Origin: Oceanimonas marisflavi | Lineage (GTDB): Bacteria; Pseudomonadota; Gammaproteobacteria; Enterobacterales; Aeromonadaceae | DNA: 64,000 nucleotides | Reading direction: 5' to 3' | Assembly (NCBI RefSeq): GCF_003049725.1 | Contig: NZ_QAGM01000017.1 | Span: forward strand, 1-64,000 | In this document: piece by piece, positions 37,747 to 48,839 of the stretch | Layout: every line of letters begins with the position of its first letter | Position numbering within the stretch: position 1 is the first letter of the stretch | Notes under the pieces: model-generated | What the model was told of the DNA's origin: nothing | The model's database searches: none | The model's input: the letters and a program-made list of their open reading frames with translations, nothing else | Made by a program: the position numbers and the translations under genes

Positions 37747-38940
37747 TTACCAGGCCCGCACCACCAGGCCCTTGAGGTAGTGGCCTTCGGGATAGGCGGT
37801 GCCGATGGGGTGATCGGCGGCCTGGTTCAGACGCTCCAGGATCTGGGCGTCGCGGCCTGCATCCAGGGCGGCGTCGGCCACGATTTTTTGAAACAGATCC
37901 GAGGTCATCAGCCCGGAGCAGGAGAAGGTGAGCAGCACGCCGCCCGGATTGAGCAGCTGAAAGGCCAGCATGTTGATGTCCTTGTAGCCGCGGCAGGCGC
38001 CGTTGAGCTGGGCCTTGCTTTCGGCGAACTTGGGCGGATCCAGCACAATCACGTCAAAGCTTTCGCCCTGCTCGCGGTATTCCCGCAGCAGCTTGAACAC
38101 ATCGGCCTGCTCAAAGCGGGCCCGGCTGAGGTCGAGCCGGTTCAGCTCGGCATTTTGTTTCGCCAAGGCCAGCGCCGACTCGGACACATCGGCGTTCACC
38201 ACCTCGCTGGCGCCGCCCTTGAGGGCATAAACGCCAAAGGTGCCGGTATAGCTGAAGCAGTTCAGCACCCGCTTGCCTCGGCAGTAACGGCCGGCAATGC
38301 GGCGGTTGTCCCGCTGATCCAGGTAAAAGCCGGTTTTATGGCCGGTTTCCACGTCCACCAGAATGCGCACGCCGTTGTTTTCCTCGATCACTACGGGCTC
38401 GGCGGGCAGGGTGCCGGCCAGCAGGCCCTTGCGCTCCTTCAGGCCTTCCTTCTTGCGCACCGCCACGTCGGAGCGCTCATAGATGCAGGCATCGGGATAC
38501 AGTTGCGTAAGGGCGGACACAATGGCCTTGCGCCAGCGCTCGGCGCCGGTGCTGAGCAGCTGGCATACCACCACGTTGGCGTACACGTCTATGGTGACGC
38601 CGGGCAGGCCGTCGGACTCGGCGGCGCACAGCCGGTAGCCGGTCAGGCCCTGTTCATTGATTAAATCCTCGCGGCCGGCCTTGGCGCGCTGCAGACGGCG
38701 CAGAAAGAAGGCGTCGTCAATGGTCTCGTTGCGGTCAAAGGTCCACACTCGGGCGCGGATCTGGGACTGGGGCGAGTAAAAGCCCCGGCCCAGCCACTGG
38801 CCCTTGTGGCTCAGAATGTCGACGGTGTCGCCGGCGTTGGGCTGGCCCTGCACTTTGTCAACGGCACGGGAGAATACCCAGGGGTGGCGGCGCAGAAGGG
38901 ATTTTTCCCGTCCGGCAACTAGGGTTATAGAGGAGGTCAT
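37747..38940 (-). CDS. rlmI: 23S rRNA m5C1962 methyltransferase
   Basis: RlmI, 397 residues, methylates C1962 of 23S rRNA using S-adenosylmethionine. An N-terminal PUA-like domain ([20 protein letters not shown]) precedes the central EEHEE-type segment and a Rossmann methyltransferase with [20 protein letters not shown], the motif [13 protein letters not shown] and the catalytic Cys of [10 protein letters not shown]. Length and order match the family. It is a single gene, divergent from the acylphosphatase gene. Confidence 0.95.
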   Translation of the reverse strand: MTSSITLVAGREKSLLRRHPWVFSRAVDKVQGQPNAGDTVDILSHKGQWLGRGFYSPQSQIRARVWTFDRNETIDDAFFLRRLQRAKAGREDLINEQGLTGYRLCAAESDGLPGVTIDVYANVVVCQLLSTGAERWRKAIVSALTQLYPDACIYERSDVAVRKKEGLKERKGLLAGTLPAEPVVIEENNGVRILVDVETGHKTGFYLDQRDNRRIAGRYCRGKRVLNCFSYTGTFGVYALKGGASEVVNADVSESALALAKQNAELNRLDLSRARFEQADVFKLLREYREQGESFDVIVLDPPKFAESKAQLNGACRGYKDINMLAFQLLNPGGVLLTFSCSGLMTSDLFQKIVADAALDAGRDAQILERLNQAADHPIGTAYPEGHYLKGLVVRAW

Positions 38941-39019
38941 AGGCTGGGCTGCTTGCTTGAAAAAAGGGGCACAATTCTAGAAGTGGTGAGGGCAAAACAC
39001 AAAGGGGAGGCGAGAAAAA

Positions 39020-39292
39020 ATGACCATGATTGCCAAAAAAATCTGGGTCAGCGGCCGGGTACAGGGGGTGAGCTTTCGTTACTACACCCAGTGCGAGGCC
39101 GAGCGGCTGGGGGTAAACGGCTACGCCCGCAACCTGCCCGATGGTCGGGTGGAAGTGCTGGCGGAAGGGCCCGCCGCCGCGGTGCGCCAGTTGGTGGCCT
39201 GGCTGCGCCACGGCCCGGATACGGCGCAGGTGACCGGATTGCAGGAAGACGACATCGCCCCCAAGGGCGTGCACGGATTTGAAACCGGGTGA
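39020..39292 (+). CDS. acylphosphatase
   Basis: The 90-residue enzyme hydrolyses carboxyl-phosphate bonds. The phosphate cradle SGRVQGVSFRYYTQ contains the conserved Arg, and the catalytic Asn is in GYARNLPDGRVEV. ATG 39020 has GGAGGCGAG 6-14 nt upstream; an internal ATG at 39026 is also possible. It is a single short gene, convergent with fumarase. E. coli calls this gene yccX; the metabolic role in bacteria is unsettled. Confidence 0.92.
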   Translation: MTMIAKKIWVSGRVQGVSFRYYTQCEAERLGVNGYARNLPDGRVEVLAEGPAAAVRQLVAWLRHGPDTAQVTGLQEDDIAPKGVHGFETG

Positions 39293-39318
39293 AGGGAGCG
39301 CAGGCTGCCCGCGCTCCC

Positions 39319-39344
39319 AAAAAATGCCGGCTCGAAGCCGGCAT
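39319..39344 (-). terminator. terminator after the fumarase gene
   Basis: ATGCCGGCT and AGCCGGCAT form a 9-bp stem with a short loop. On the minus strand it is followed by TTTTTT, 12 bp after the fumarase stop. Confidence 0.88.
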
Positions 39345-39355
39345 CTGTATCAGCT

Positions 39356-40876
39356 TCAGCCTTTCAGCGTGGCGTCCAGCTCTTCGATTTTGGCTTTCCA
39401 GATGGCGGGGCCGGCCTGGTGGGCGTTGTTGCCGTCGCTGTCTACGGCCACGGTGACCGGCATGTCTTCCACCTCGAATTCGTAGATGGCTTCCATGCCC
39501 AGATCTTCAAAGGCCAGCACGCGGGCTTTTTTCACCGCCTTGGCCACCAGGTAGGCGGCGCCGCCCACGGCCATCAGGTACACGGCCTTGTGATCACGAA
39601 TGGAGCTCACGGTGGCCGGGCCGCGCTCGGCCTTGCCCACCATGCCCATCAGGCCGGTCTGCTCCAGCATCATGTCGGTGAACTTGTCCATGCGGGTGGA
39701 GGTGGTGGGACCGGCGGGGCCCACGGCTTCGTCGCCAATGGCGTCTACCGGACCCACGTAGTAGATAAAGCGATCCTTGAAGTCCACCGGCAGTTTTTCA
39801 CCTTTATTCAGCATGTCCTGAATGCGCTTGTGGGCCGCATCCCGGCCGGTAAGCAGCTTGCCGGAGAGCAGCAGGGTCTCGCCCATCTTCCACTCCTGAA
39901 TGTCGTCCCGGGTGACGGTATCCAGGTTGACCCGGCGTACGTTTTCGCCCACTTCCCAGGTCACTTCCGGCCAGTCTTCCAGTTTCGGCGGCGTCAGCTC
40001 GGCGGGGCCGGAGCCGTCCAGGTGAAAGTGCACATGGCGGGTGGCGGCGCAGTTGGGGATCATCACCACCGGCTTGGACGCGGCGTGCGTAGGCGCGGTC
40101 TTGATCTTGACGTCCACCACGGTAGTGAGGCCGCCCAGGCCCTGGGCGCCAATGCCCAGCTTGTTGGCCTTTTCAAACAGCTCCAGGCGCAGCTTTTCCT
40201 CGGTGGTTTCGGCGCCACGCTCAATCAGCTCGTGAATGTCCACCGGATCCATCAGGGATTCCTTGGCCAGCACCGCGGCCTTTTCGGCGGTGCCGCCGAT
40301 GCCAATGCCCAGCATGCCCGGCGGGCACCAGCCGGCACCCATGGTGGGCAGGGTTTTCAGCACCCATTCCACCACGTCGTCGGACGGGTTCAGCATCACC
40401 ATCTTGGACTTGTTCTCGGAGCCGCCGCCCTTGGCGGCAATGGCCACCTCAACCTGATCACCGGGCACCATGTCGATATGCACCACGGCGGGGGCATTGT
40501 CCTTGGTGTTTTTGCGGGCGCCGGCGGGGTCGGCGACGATGCTGGCGCGCAGCGGGTTGTCGGGGTTGGAGTAGGCGCGGCGCACGCCTTCATCCACCAT
40601 TTCCTGCACGGTGAGATCGGAGTCCCACTGCACCTGCATGCCGATTTTCACAAAGCAGGTCACAATGCCGGTGTCCTGGCACAGGGGGCGGTGGCCTTCG
40701 GCGGACATGCGAGAGTTGATCAGAATTTGCGCGATGGCGTCCTTGGCGGCCTGGCTCTGCTCTTTTTCGTAGGCTTTTTCCAGCGCTTTCACGAAATCCA
40801 GCGGGTGGTAGTAGGAGATATATTGAAGGGCGTCAGCAACGGATTCGATAAAGTCCTGCTTTTTGATAATGCTCAT
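39356..40876 (-). CDS. class I fumarate hydratase (4Fe-4S)
   Basis: The 506-residue enzyme interconverts fumarate and malate in the TCA cycle. It is of the FumA/FumB type, with N-terminal and C-terminal catalytic halves fused in one chain. The iron-sulfur cysteines fall in RPLCQDTGIV, GAGWCPPGMLG and PNCAATRHVH. The C-terminal half has GPTTSTRMDKF, matching the swivelling domain. ATG 40876 has GAGGAAGCC in front; the frame open to 40927 lacks a start signal. Clusters of this class are oxygen-labile. FumA and FumB cannot be told apart here. Confidence 0.94.
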   Translation of the reverse strand: MSIIKKQDFIESVADALQYISYYHPLDFVKALEKAYEKEQSQAAKDAIAQILINSRMSAEGHRPLCQDTGIVTCFVKIGMQVQWDSDLTVQEMVDEGVRRAYSNPDNPLRASIVADPAGARKNTKDNAPAVVHIDMVPGDQVEVAIAAKGGGSENKSKMVMLNPSDDVVEWVLKTLPTMGAGWCPPGMLGIGIGGTAEKAAVLAKESLMDPVDIHELIERGAETTEEKLRLELFEKANKLGIGAQGLGGLTTVVDVKIKTAPTHAASKPVVMIPNCAATRHVHFHLDGSGPAELTPPKLEDWPEVTWEVGENVRRVNLDTVTRDDIQEWKMGETLLLSGKLLTGRDAAHKRIQDMLNKGEKLPVDFKDRFIYYVGPVDAIGDEAVGPAGPTTSTRMDKFTDMMLEQTGLMGMVGKAERGPATVSSIRDHKAVYLMAVGGAAYLVAKAVKKARVLAFEDLGMEAIYEFEVEDMPVTVAVDSDGNNAHQAGPAIWKAKIEELDATLKG

Positions 40877-41001
40877 GGCTTCCTCATGGGTTATCGGCTG
40901 GCTCTGTATTGTTATAATCGGCGCCATGATACGCTTTGCCGCCCCCGGCTGACCAGTCTGGCCCGGGGCGGAATGCCAAAACTGTCGAGTGGATTACATA
41001 A

Positions 41002-42378
41002 ATGGGACTGCCTTTGCACATACACAGCGAGCCCTTTGCCGGCCCGGTGCGCGACTTCTTTTCACCCCTGGCGAACACCCCCTGGGCGGTGTTGCTGGAG
41101 TCGGCCTCGCCGCTGGCTGCTGACAGCCGCTATCACATACTCAGCGCCCACCCGGTGGCGACCCTGGTTACGCGAGGCGAAAACACCGTTATCAGCCACG
41201 CCGATGGCACAGAACACAGCGGTGATTGTCCCTTTGCCCTGCTGAAAACCTGGCAGCAGCGGCTGCTGGGGGAAGTTAATTTGCCCGAAGAGCATGCCCA
41301 CCTGCCCTTTGCCGGCGGTGCTCTTGGCCTGTTTGGTTACGATCTGGGCCGGCGGCTGGAGCGCATTCCTGAGCAGGCCGCCAACGAGCTGGCCACCCCG
41401 GACATGGCGGTGGGCCTGTATGACTGGGCCTGGGTGATAGACCGGGAAAGCGAGCAGGCCCATTTGCTGGTGCTGGGGGATGAAGCCGCACTGCAACAAA
41501 AACTGGCCTGGTGGCGGGGGCTCACCGCCACACCCGGCGCCCCCTTTCATCTTACCGGGCCCTGGCAGGCCAATCAGAGCCGCGAGCAATATGGCGGTAA
41601 CTTTGATCGGGTTCAGCACTATCTGGCCGCCGGCGACTGCTATCAAATCAACCTCACGGTGCGCTTTAACGCCCCTTATGCAGGCGATGCCTGGACGGCC
41701 TACACGGCGCTCAGCGAGCATAACAAGGCGCCCTTTTCCGCCTTTATGCCACTGCCCGACAGCACCATTTTGAGCCTGTCGCCGGAGCGCTTTATCGCCC
41801 TGGAAGGCCAGCGGGTGGAAACCAAGCCCATCAAGGGCACCCGGCCAAGGGGCGGCAATGAGCGCGAAGACCGGCAACTGGCCGAGGAGCTGGCCGCCGC
41901 GCCCAAGGACAGATCCGAAAACCTGATGATAGTGGACCTGCTGCGCAACGACATTGGCCGGGTGTGTGTGCCGGGCTCGGTCAAGGTGCCCTCGCTGTTT
42001 GCCATTGAGTCGTTTCCGGCGGTGCACCATCTGGTGTCGACCATCACCGGCGAGCTGCAGGATGGCCTGGACGGCACTGATTTGCTGGCGGCCACCTTTC
42101 CCGGCGGCTCCATTACCGGCGCCCCCAAGGTGCGGGCCATGGAAATCATTGAAGAGCTGGAGCCCCACCGCCGTCACGGTTACTGCGGCAGCATGGGTTA
42201 TCTCAGCGCTCATGGCCGCATGGACACCAGCATTACCATTCGCACCCTGCTGGCGGAGCAAGGCCGGCTCTACTGCTGGGCCGGCGGCGGCGTGGTGGCC
42301 GACTCGAAGCAGGCGGATGAATATCAGGAGCTGTTCGACAAACTGGGCCGCATTCTGCCGGTGCTGGAAAGCCTGTGA
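41002..42378 (+). CDS. pabB: aminodeoxychorismate synthase component I
   Basis: PabB, 458 residues, aminates chorismate to 4-amino-4-deoxychorismate for folate synthesis, using ammonia from PabA. The C-terminal chorismate-binding domain has YLAAGDCYQINLT, the active Lys motif PIKGTRPRG (near residue 275), DLLRNDIGRVC, FPGGSITGAPKVRAME and the final YCWAGGGVVADS. The PIKGT lysine and overall pattern favour PabB over TrpE. It overlaps nudL by GTGA, and no pabA or pabC adjoins it. Confidence 0.93.
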   Translation: MGLPLHIHSEPFAGPVRDFFSPLANTPWAVLLESASPLAADSRYHILSAHPVATLVTRGENTVISHADGTEHSGDCPFALLKTWQQRLLGEVNLPEEHAHLPFAGGALGLFGYDLGRRLERIPEQAANELATPDMAVGLYDWAWVIDRESEQAHLLVLGDEAALQQKLAWWRGLTATPGAPFHLTGPWQANQSREQYGGNFDRVQHYLAAGDCYQINLTVRFNAPYAGDAWTAYTALSEHNKAPFSAFMPLPDSTILSLSPERFIALEGQRVETKPIKGTRPRGGNEREDRQLAEELAAAPKDRSENLMIVDLLRNDIGRVCVPGSVKVPSLFAIESFPAVHHLVSTITGELQDGLDGTDLLAATFPGGSITGAPKVRAMEIIEELEPHRRHGYCGSMGYLSAHGRMDTSITIRTLLAEQGRLYCWAGGGVVADSKQADEYQELFDKLGRILPVLESL

Positions 42379-42938
42379 CTCTGGACGAGCTGATCACCCG
42401 CATCAACCTTCTGCCGCCGCAACCGGACGACGGCTGGCCCCATCACGCCCGGCCGGCGGCGGTGCTGATGCCGGTGATCGAAGGAGATAACGGACTGGAG
42501 CTGGTGCTGACCCGGCGCAGCCGGCACCTGCGCCAGCATCCGGGTCAGATCAGCTTTCCCGGCGGCCGGGTGGACGACACCGACGCCAGCCTGTGGCATA
42601 CCGCCCTTCGGGAAAGCGAGGAAGAAATCGGCCTGCCACCGGAACGTTGCCGACTGCTGGCGCGGCTCAGGGCGCAATACACCATCTCCGGCTTTGCGCT
42701 CACGCCCTTTGTGGGGCTGGTGGAAGGCCAGCCCGAGTTTGTGCTCAACCCCGATGAGGTGGATGAGCTCTACCGGGTGCCGCTCGATTACCTGCTGGAT
42801 CTGCGCCATCACCATGTATTGAGCCAGCACCGGCGGGGCAAGCTGCACCGGGTGGTGTTTATTTGCTGGCGCGGCCTGTGGGTATGGGGCATTACCGCCG
42901 CCGTTATTCATCAGTTTGCTCACCAGGTGGCGCGCTGA
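42375..42938 (+). CDS. nudL: Nudix CoA pyrophosphatase
   Basis: The 187-residue Nudix hydrolase is of the NudL/YeaB (UPF0035) subgroup, which cleaves coenzyme A. The subgroup motif LVLTRRSRHLRQHPGQISFP runs straight into a Nudix box GGRVDDTDAS, then LRESEEEIGL. The VDDTDAS variant is shared with E. coli NudL. The start is GTG 42375, overlapping the pabB stop (GTGA), which makes it the second gene of a pabB-nudL unit. Confidence 0.9.
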   Translation: MTLDELITRINLLPPQPDDGWPHHARPAAVLMPVIEGDNGLELVLTRRSRHLRQHPGQISFPGGRVDDTDASLWHTALRESEEEIGLPPERCRLLARLRAQYTISGFALTPFVGLVEGQPEFVLNPDEVDELYRVPLDYLLDLRHHHVLSQHRRGKLHRVVFICWRGLWVWGITAAVIHQFAHQVAR

Positions 42939-42994
42939 GCGGCGATCCCCATCACAGATCCCGCTTTTCTTTTTTTGGGATTGTTAAAATGTTG

Positions 42995-43023
42995 TTGGGT
43001 TAAAACTCAAATAAACCTACAAT
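42995..43023 (+). promoter_or_regulatory. candidate sigma-70 promoter for sdaA
   Basis: TTGGGT, a 17-bp spacer and TACAAT lie 68 bp before the sdaA ATG in an AT-rich gap. The -10 matches consensus at five of six positions. Confidence 0.55.
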
Positions 43024-43091
43024 CGTTCAATAATAGTTGAGCGACGGATTCAGCGTCGCTGTTCCTAAGCGAGTAGTGTTTGGAGTTTGCC

Positions 43092-44474
<1,383 letters not shown>

Positions 44475-44512
44475 TGCCGGCCCGTGAGGGGTGAGGCGTG
44501 AAGCGTAAAGAG

Positions 44513-44538
44513 AAGCCCGGCAATCGCCGGGCTTTTTG
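44513..44538 (+). terminator. terminator after sdaA
   Basis: AAGCCCGGC and GCCGGGCTT form a 9-bp stem around AATC, followed by TTTG. Confidence 0.9.
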
Positions 44539-44565
44539 TTGGAGTGTATTATTACAGGCGTCGGC

Positions 44566-44714
44566 GGAATGTTGGAATTCGCGGGGCTCATTCCAACCTA
44601 CGGTTTGGCCGTGTTAATAACAGCCTCCGTTGTGGCTTTGCGCCAGCCAAAGTGGCACTTGCAGGCAGCGCCACTTAAAGCTGATAGCTTAAGGCTTACA
44701 GCTCCCCGAAGGGG
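44566..44714. repeat. composite of dispersed repeat modules A (partial), C and D
   Basis: A partial inverted module A (44566-44603, ending CATTCCAACCTACGG), module C (44619-44665, partner at 37689-37735) and module D (44668-44714, GCGCCACTTAAAGCTGATAG then TTACAGCTCCCC) are joined end to end. The inverted partner of D is at 48641-48686. It lies immediately after the metG stop, with no gene inside. Confidence 0.7.
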
Positions 44715-46748
44715 TTACTTAATCCGCATGCCCGGCTGGGCGCCGTCGTGGGGCTCCAGGATCCACAGATCCTTGCCGCCGGGGCCGGCGGCCAGCACCA
44801 TGCCTTCGCTCATGCCAAAGCGCATCTTGCGCGGGGCCAGGTTGGCCACCATCACGGTGAGCTTGCCTTCCAGATCTTCCGGGTTGTAGGCAGACTTGAT
44901 GCCGGCAAACACCTGGCGGGTTTCACCGCCCAGATCCAGTTGCAGGCGCAGCAGCTTGTCGGCCTTGGGCACGGCTTCCGCCTTCTTGATCAACGCCACC
45001 CGCAGATCCACCCTGGCGAAGTCATCAAAGGAGATGGTGTCGCTGATGGGATCGTCCGCCAGCGGACCGGTGGGGGCGACCCTGGCCTGCTCGGCGGCCA
45101 GATCTTCTTTTGACGCTTCCACCATGGCGGCCACCTTGTCGGCCTCAATGCGGCTGAACAGGGCCTTGAACTTGTTGACGCCGTGACCGGTCAGCGGGGT
45201 GGCGACGGCGTTCCAGGCCAGATCCGTGTTGAGGAAGGCCTCGGCGCGTTCGGCCAGCTGCGGCATCACTGGCTTCAGGTAGGTCATCAGCACCCGGAAC
45301 AGGTTTAGCCCTAAGGAGCAGATGGCCTGCAGCTCGGCGTCCTTGCCTTCTTCCTTGGCCACCACCCAGGGAGCCTTGTCGTCCACATAGCGGTTGGCCT
45401 TGTCGGCCAGGGCCATGATTTCACGAATGGCGCGGCCAAATTCCCGCTGCTCGTAAAACTCGCCAATGCGCCCGGCGGCCTCGGCAAATTCGGCGTAAAG
45501 CGCGGGCTCGGCGCACTCGGCGGCCAGCTGGCCGTCAAAGCGCTTGGCAATAAAGCCGGCGTTGCGGGACGCCAGGTTGACCAGCTTGTTGACCACGTCG
45601 GCATTTACCCGGGCAACAAAGTCGTCCAGGTTCAGATCCAGATCGTCAATGCGGCTGGTGAGCTTGGCGGCGTAGTAATAACGCAGGCACTCGGGATCCA
45701 GGTGGTTGAGGTAGGTGTCGGCCTTGATAAAGGTGCCCTTGGACTTGGACATCTTGGCGCCGTTCACGGTGACATAGCCGTGCACAAAAATGTTGTTGGG
45801 CTTGCGGAAGTTGCTGCCTTCCAGCATGGCCGGCCAGAACAGGCTGTGGAAGTAGACGATGTCCTTGCCGATAAAGTGATACAGCTCGGCATCGCTGCCG
45901 GCCTGCCAGTAATCGTCAAAGCTCAGATCGCCGCGCTGGTCGCAGTAGTTCTTGAATGAGCCCATGTAGCCGATGGGGGCGTCCAGCCACACATAGAAAT
46001 ACTTGCCCGGCGCATCGGGAATTTCAAAACCGAAATAGGGGGCGTCGCGGGTGATGTCCCACTGCTGCAGGCCGGACTCAAACCATTCCTCCAGCTTGTT
46101 GGCCATTTCTTCCTGCAGGGCGCCGGAGCGGGTCCAGGCCTTGAGCATGCCCTCGAACTGGGGCAGGTCAAAGAAGAAGTGCTCTGTGTCTTTCATCACC
46201 GGGGTGGCGCCGGACACGGCGGACTTGGGGTTGATCAGCTCCGCCGGGGTATAGGTGGCCGAGCACACTTCACAGTTGTCGCCGTACTGATCTTCCGCCT
46301 TGCAGCTGGGGCAGGTGCCTTTTACAAAGCGATCCGGCAGGAACATGCTCTGCTCGGGATCGAACAGCTGGGAAATGGTGCGGCTCTGAATAAAGCCGTT
46401 TTCCTTGAGGCGGCCGTAGATCAGTGACGCAAACTCGCGGTTTTCGGTGCTGTGGGTGCTGTGATAGTTGTCGAAGCCGATGTTGAAGCGATCAAAGTCG
46501 TGCTTGTGCTCTTTCTGCACCGCGGCAATCATGTCTTCCGGGCTCACGCCCAGCTGCTGGGCCTTGAGCATGATGGGGGTGCCGTGGGCGTCGTCGGCGC
46601 AGATAAAATGGACCTGATGGCCACGCATTCGCTGGTAGCGAACCCAGATGTCGGCCTGAATGTGCTCCAGCATATGACCAAGGTGAATTGAACCGTTGGC
46701 ATAGGGCAGGGCGCAGGTAACGAGAATCTTACGTGGATCGGTAGCCAT
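44715..46748 (-). CDS. metG: methionyl-tRNA synthetase
   Basis: Class I synthetase of about 677 residues, charging initiator and elongator tRNA-Met. HIGH is present as ANGSIHLGH, the zinc knuckle as [17 protein letters not shown] (near residue 145), KMSKS as [11 protein letters not shown] (~330), and the C-terminal EMAP/tRNA-binding dimerisation domain runs from about residue 575 ([20 protein letters not shown]). ATG 46748 has GGAAATT just upstream; a start 9 bp earlier (46757) is possible. It is divergent from apbC, as in E. coli. Confidence 0.95.
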   Translation of the reverse strand: MATDPRKILVTCALPYANGSIHLGHMLEHIQADIWVRYQRMRGHQVHFICADDAHGTPIMLKAQQLGVSPEDMIAAVQKEHKHDFDRFNIGFDNYHSTHSTENREFASLIYGRLKENGFIQSRTISQLFDPEQSMFLPDRFVKGTCPSCKAEDQYGDNCEVCSATYTPAELINPKSAVSGATPVMKDTEHFFFDLPQFEGMLKAWTRSGALQEEMANKLEEWFESGLQQWDITRDAPYFGFEIPDAPGKYFYVWLDAPIGYMGSFKNYCDQRGDLSFDDYWQAGSDAELYHFIGKDIVYFHSLFWPAMLEGSNFRKPNNIFVHGYVTVNGAKMSKSKGTFIKADTYLNHLDPECLRYYYAAKLTSRIDDLDLNLDDFVARVNADVVNKLVNLASRNAGFIAKRFDGQLAAECAEPALYAEFAEAAGRIGEFYEQREFGRAIREIMALADKANRYVDDKAPWVVAKEEGKDAELQAICSLGLNLFRVLMTYLKPVMPQLAERAEAFLNTDLAWNAVATPLTGHGVNKFKALFSRIEADKVAAMVEASKEDLAAEQARVAPTGPLADDPISDTISFDDFARVDLRVALIKKAEAVPKADKLLRLQLDLGGETRQVFAGIKSAYNPEDLEGKLTVMVANLAPRKMRFGMSEGMVLAAGPGGKDLWILEPHDGAQPGMRIK

Positions 46749-46887
46749 AATTTCCATTTTCAGTGAGTCGGGTTTACGGAGCCCTGCATGTTACCCGAGT
46801 TTTTTGTCATATACACTCTTCAACGGCGTTTTCCCCCTCTTGCGCTTTTGCTACAGTGCGGTTATTCCCCCAAGTGGACGCAAGTGA

Positions 46888-47961
46888 ATGAATATTGAAC
46901 CAATTCGGCAACGGTTAAGCCGTTTCAGACCCGCTTACTGGGCCCAGGATCCGGTGACCGCCGGCATGGTGCGTCACATTGAACTGAAGGATGGCGAGCT
47001 TGTCATTTCGCTGGTGCTGCCCTTTGTGCAACACAACCTGATGAATGAGCTGAACAGCCTGAATGCCGAGCTGTGCGCTCTGTCCGGTGCCCGGGCGGTA
47101 CACTGGCAGCTGCAACTGGAAGTGGCCACCCTGGCCCATGCTAATGCGGCCCCGGCGGTGGCGGGTGTGCGCAACATCATTGCGGTGTCGTCGGGCAAGG
47201 GCGGGGTGGGCAAGTCCACCACGGCGGTGAACCTGGCGCTGGCATTAAGCCGCCTGGGCGCCCGGGCGGGCATTCTCGACGCCGACGTGTATGGTCCCTC
47301 CATTCCCATGATGCTGGGCATGACCGATGCCCGCCCGGCCAGTGATGATGGCAAGACCATGCAGCCGGTTGAGGCCCACGGCATTCGTGCCAACAGCATT
47401 GGTTTTCTGGTGGGGGCGGCTGACGCTACCGTGTGGCGCGGCCCCATGGCCAGCAAGGCGCTGGCGCAGATATTGCGGGAAACCCGCTGGGGCGAGCTCG
47501 ACTACCTGGTGGTGGACCTGCCTCCGGGCACCGGCGACATTCAGCTCACCATTGCCCAGCAGGTGCCCACCACGGCGGCGGTGGTGGTGACCACACCCCA
47601 GAACGTGGCCCTGGCCGATGCGGTAAAAGGCATCAATATGTTCGGCAAGGTCAATATTCCGGTGCTGGGGGTGATCGAAAACATGAGCTACCACCAGTGC
47701 AGCCAGTGCGGCCATAAAGAAAGCCTGTTTGGTGACGGCGGCGGCGAGCACCTGTGCAGCGAACACGGCGTGCCTTTGCTTGGGCAAATGCCGCTGAACG
47801 CGACCCTGTGCCGGCAGATGGACGCCGGCACGCCGGTGGTGACCGCCGAGCCCGACGGCGATCTGGCCCGGCGCTATCTGGCCATGGCCGAGCGCATCGC
47901 CGCCGGCCTCTATTTTGCCGGCAAGGCGGTGCCCACCACCCTTTATACCCGTCAGGTATAA
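46888..47961 (+). CDS. apbC: iron-sulfur cluster carrier ATPase ApbC/Mrp
   Basis: The 357-residue P-loop ATPase carries and transfers Fe-S clusters. An N-terminal MIP18-like segment (~1-80) precedes the deviant Walker A AVSSGKGGVGKSTTAVN (~94-110), the switch DADVYGPSIP, VVDLPPGTGDIQLT and the cluster-binding CSQCGHKE near residue 271. It is divergent from metG across 139 bp, the same arrangement as E. coli mrp-metG. Confidence 0.94.
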   Translation: MNIEPIRQRLSRFRPAYWAQDPVTAGMVRHIELKDGELVISLVLPFVQHNLMNELNSLNAELCALSGARAVHWQLQLEVATLAHANAAPAVAGVRNIIAVSSGKGGVGKSTTAVNLALALSRLGARAGILDADVYGPSIPMMLGMTDARPASDDGKTMQPVEAHGIRANSIGFLVGAADATVWRGPMASKALAQILRETRWGELDYLVVDLPPGTGDIQLTIAQQVPTTAAVVVTTPQNVALADAVKGINMFGKVNIPVLGVIENMSYHQCSQCGHKESLFGDGGGEHLCSEHGVPLLGQMPLNATLCRQMDAGTPVVTAEPDGDLARRYLAMAERIAAGLYFAGKAVPTTLYTRQV

Positions 47962-47981
47962 TCACGGTAATGCTCTTTTCC

Positions 47982-48036
47982 GGTGCCGGGCTGGCCGGCA
48001 CCCTTTTCTTCTTGGCCCCGCTTTATGTGCGGGGCC
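47982..48036 (+). other. two consecutive hairpins between apbC and dcd
   Basis: GGTGCCGG/CCGGCACC (47982-48002) is followed by CTTTTCTTC and may terminate apbC. GGCCCCGC/GCGGGGCC (48014-48036) has no U-tract and ends 10 bp before the dcd ribosome site AAGGAG, so it may affect translation. Confidence 0.55.
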
Positions 48037-48057
48037 CGTTCGGTTTAAGGAGTTTTC

Positions 48058-48639
48058 ATGCGTCTTTGTGATCGGGACATCAAGCAATATCTGGCCGATG
48101 GCCGCATTCAAATCGTGCCCGAGCCGCCGGCGGAGCGGATCAGCGGCGTGACCGTAGACGTGCTGCTGGGCAACGCCTTTCGCGTATTTCAGGATCACAC
48201 TGCCCCCTTTATTGATCTGAGCGGCCCCAAGGGCCAGGTGCAGGAGCAGATCAACCGGGTGATGAGCGATGAAATCGTGATTGAAGACGGCGAGGCGTTT
48301 TTTCTGCACCCGGGCGAGCTGGCGCTGGCGGTAACGCATGAGTCTGTTACCCTGCCCGACGACATTGTGGGCTGGCTCGACGGCCGCTCGTCCCTGGCCC
48401 GCCTCGGGCTGATGGTGCACGTGACCGCGCACCGTATTGATCCGGGCTGGAGCGGCCGCATCGTGCTGGAATTCTATAACAGCGGCAAGCTGCCCCTGGC
48501 GCTGCGGCCCAAAATGGTGATTGGCGCCCTCAACTTTGAAACCATGTCCGGCCCGGCAGAGCGGCCCTACATGAGCCGTGCCGACGCCAAATACAAGGCC
48601 CAGCAGGGTGCCGACGCCAGCCGCATTAATCAGGACTGA
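48058..48639 (+). CDS. dcd: dCTP deaminase
   Basis: The 193-residue trimeric enzyme converts dCTP to dUTP, the main source of dUMP for thymidylate in gammaproteobacteria. [20 protein letters not shown] and the catalytic Glu in [10 protein letters not shown] are clear, as is the nucleotide-binding tail [20 protein letters not shown]. The length equals E. coli Dcd. AAGGAG lies 5 nt before ATG 48058. Confidence 0.96.
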   Translation: MRLCDRDIKQYLADGRIQIVPEPPAERISGVTVDVLLGNAFRVFQDHTAPFIDLSGPKGQVQEQINRVMSDEIVIEDGEAFFLHPGELALAVTHESVTLPDDIVGWLDGRSSLARLGLMVHVTAHRIDPGWSGRIVLEFYNSGKLPLALRPKMVIGALNFETMSGPAERPYMSRADAKYKAQQGADASRINQD

Positions 48640-48640
48640 A

Positions 48641-48791
48641 CCCCCTCCGGGGGGGAGCTGTAAGCTATAAGCTGTCAGCGTTAAGTGGTGGTGTTTGTTG
48701 CGCGTAGGTTGGAATGAGCCTTGGCGAATTCCAACATGTTTACCGGCAGCGGCAGGTGTTGGGATTCGCTCCGCTCATCACAACCTGCGGC
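48641..48791. repeat. composite of dispersed repeat modules D and A
   Basis: Module D in inverted orientation (48641-48686, GGGGGAGCTGTAAGC onward) is followed by a full module A (48703-48791, CGTAGGTTGGAATGAGCC to CACAACCTGCGG). Together they fill most of the dcd-asmA gap. Confidence 0.72.
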
Positions 48792-48839
48792 TGGTTGACA
48801 TGGGTCTTATCCAACAGGAATAAAAACGGGAAGACAATA

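Noticed and set aside
39419-41245. 608-codon + strand frame opposite fumarase and running into pabB
   Set aside because: Gly/His-rich antisense translation of the fumarase gene. The true pabB start is ATG 41002 in another frame.
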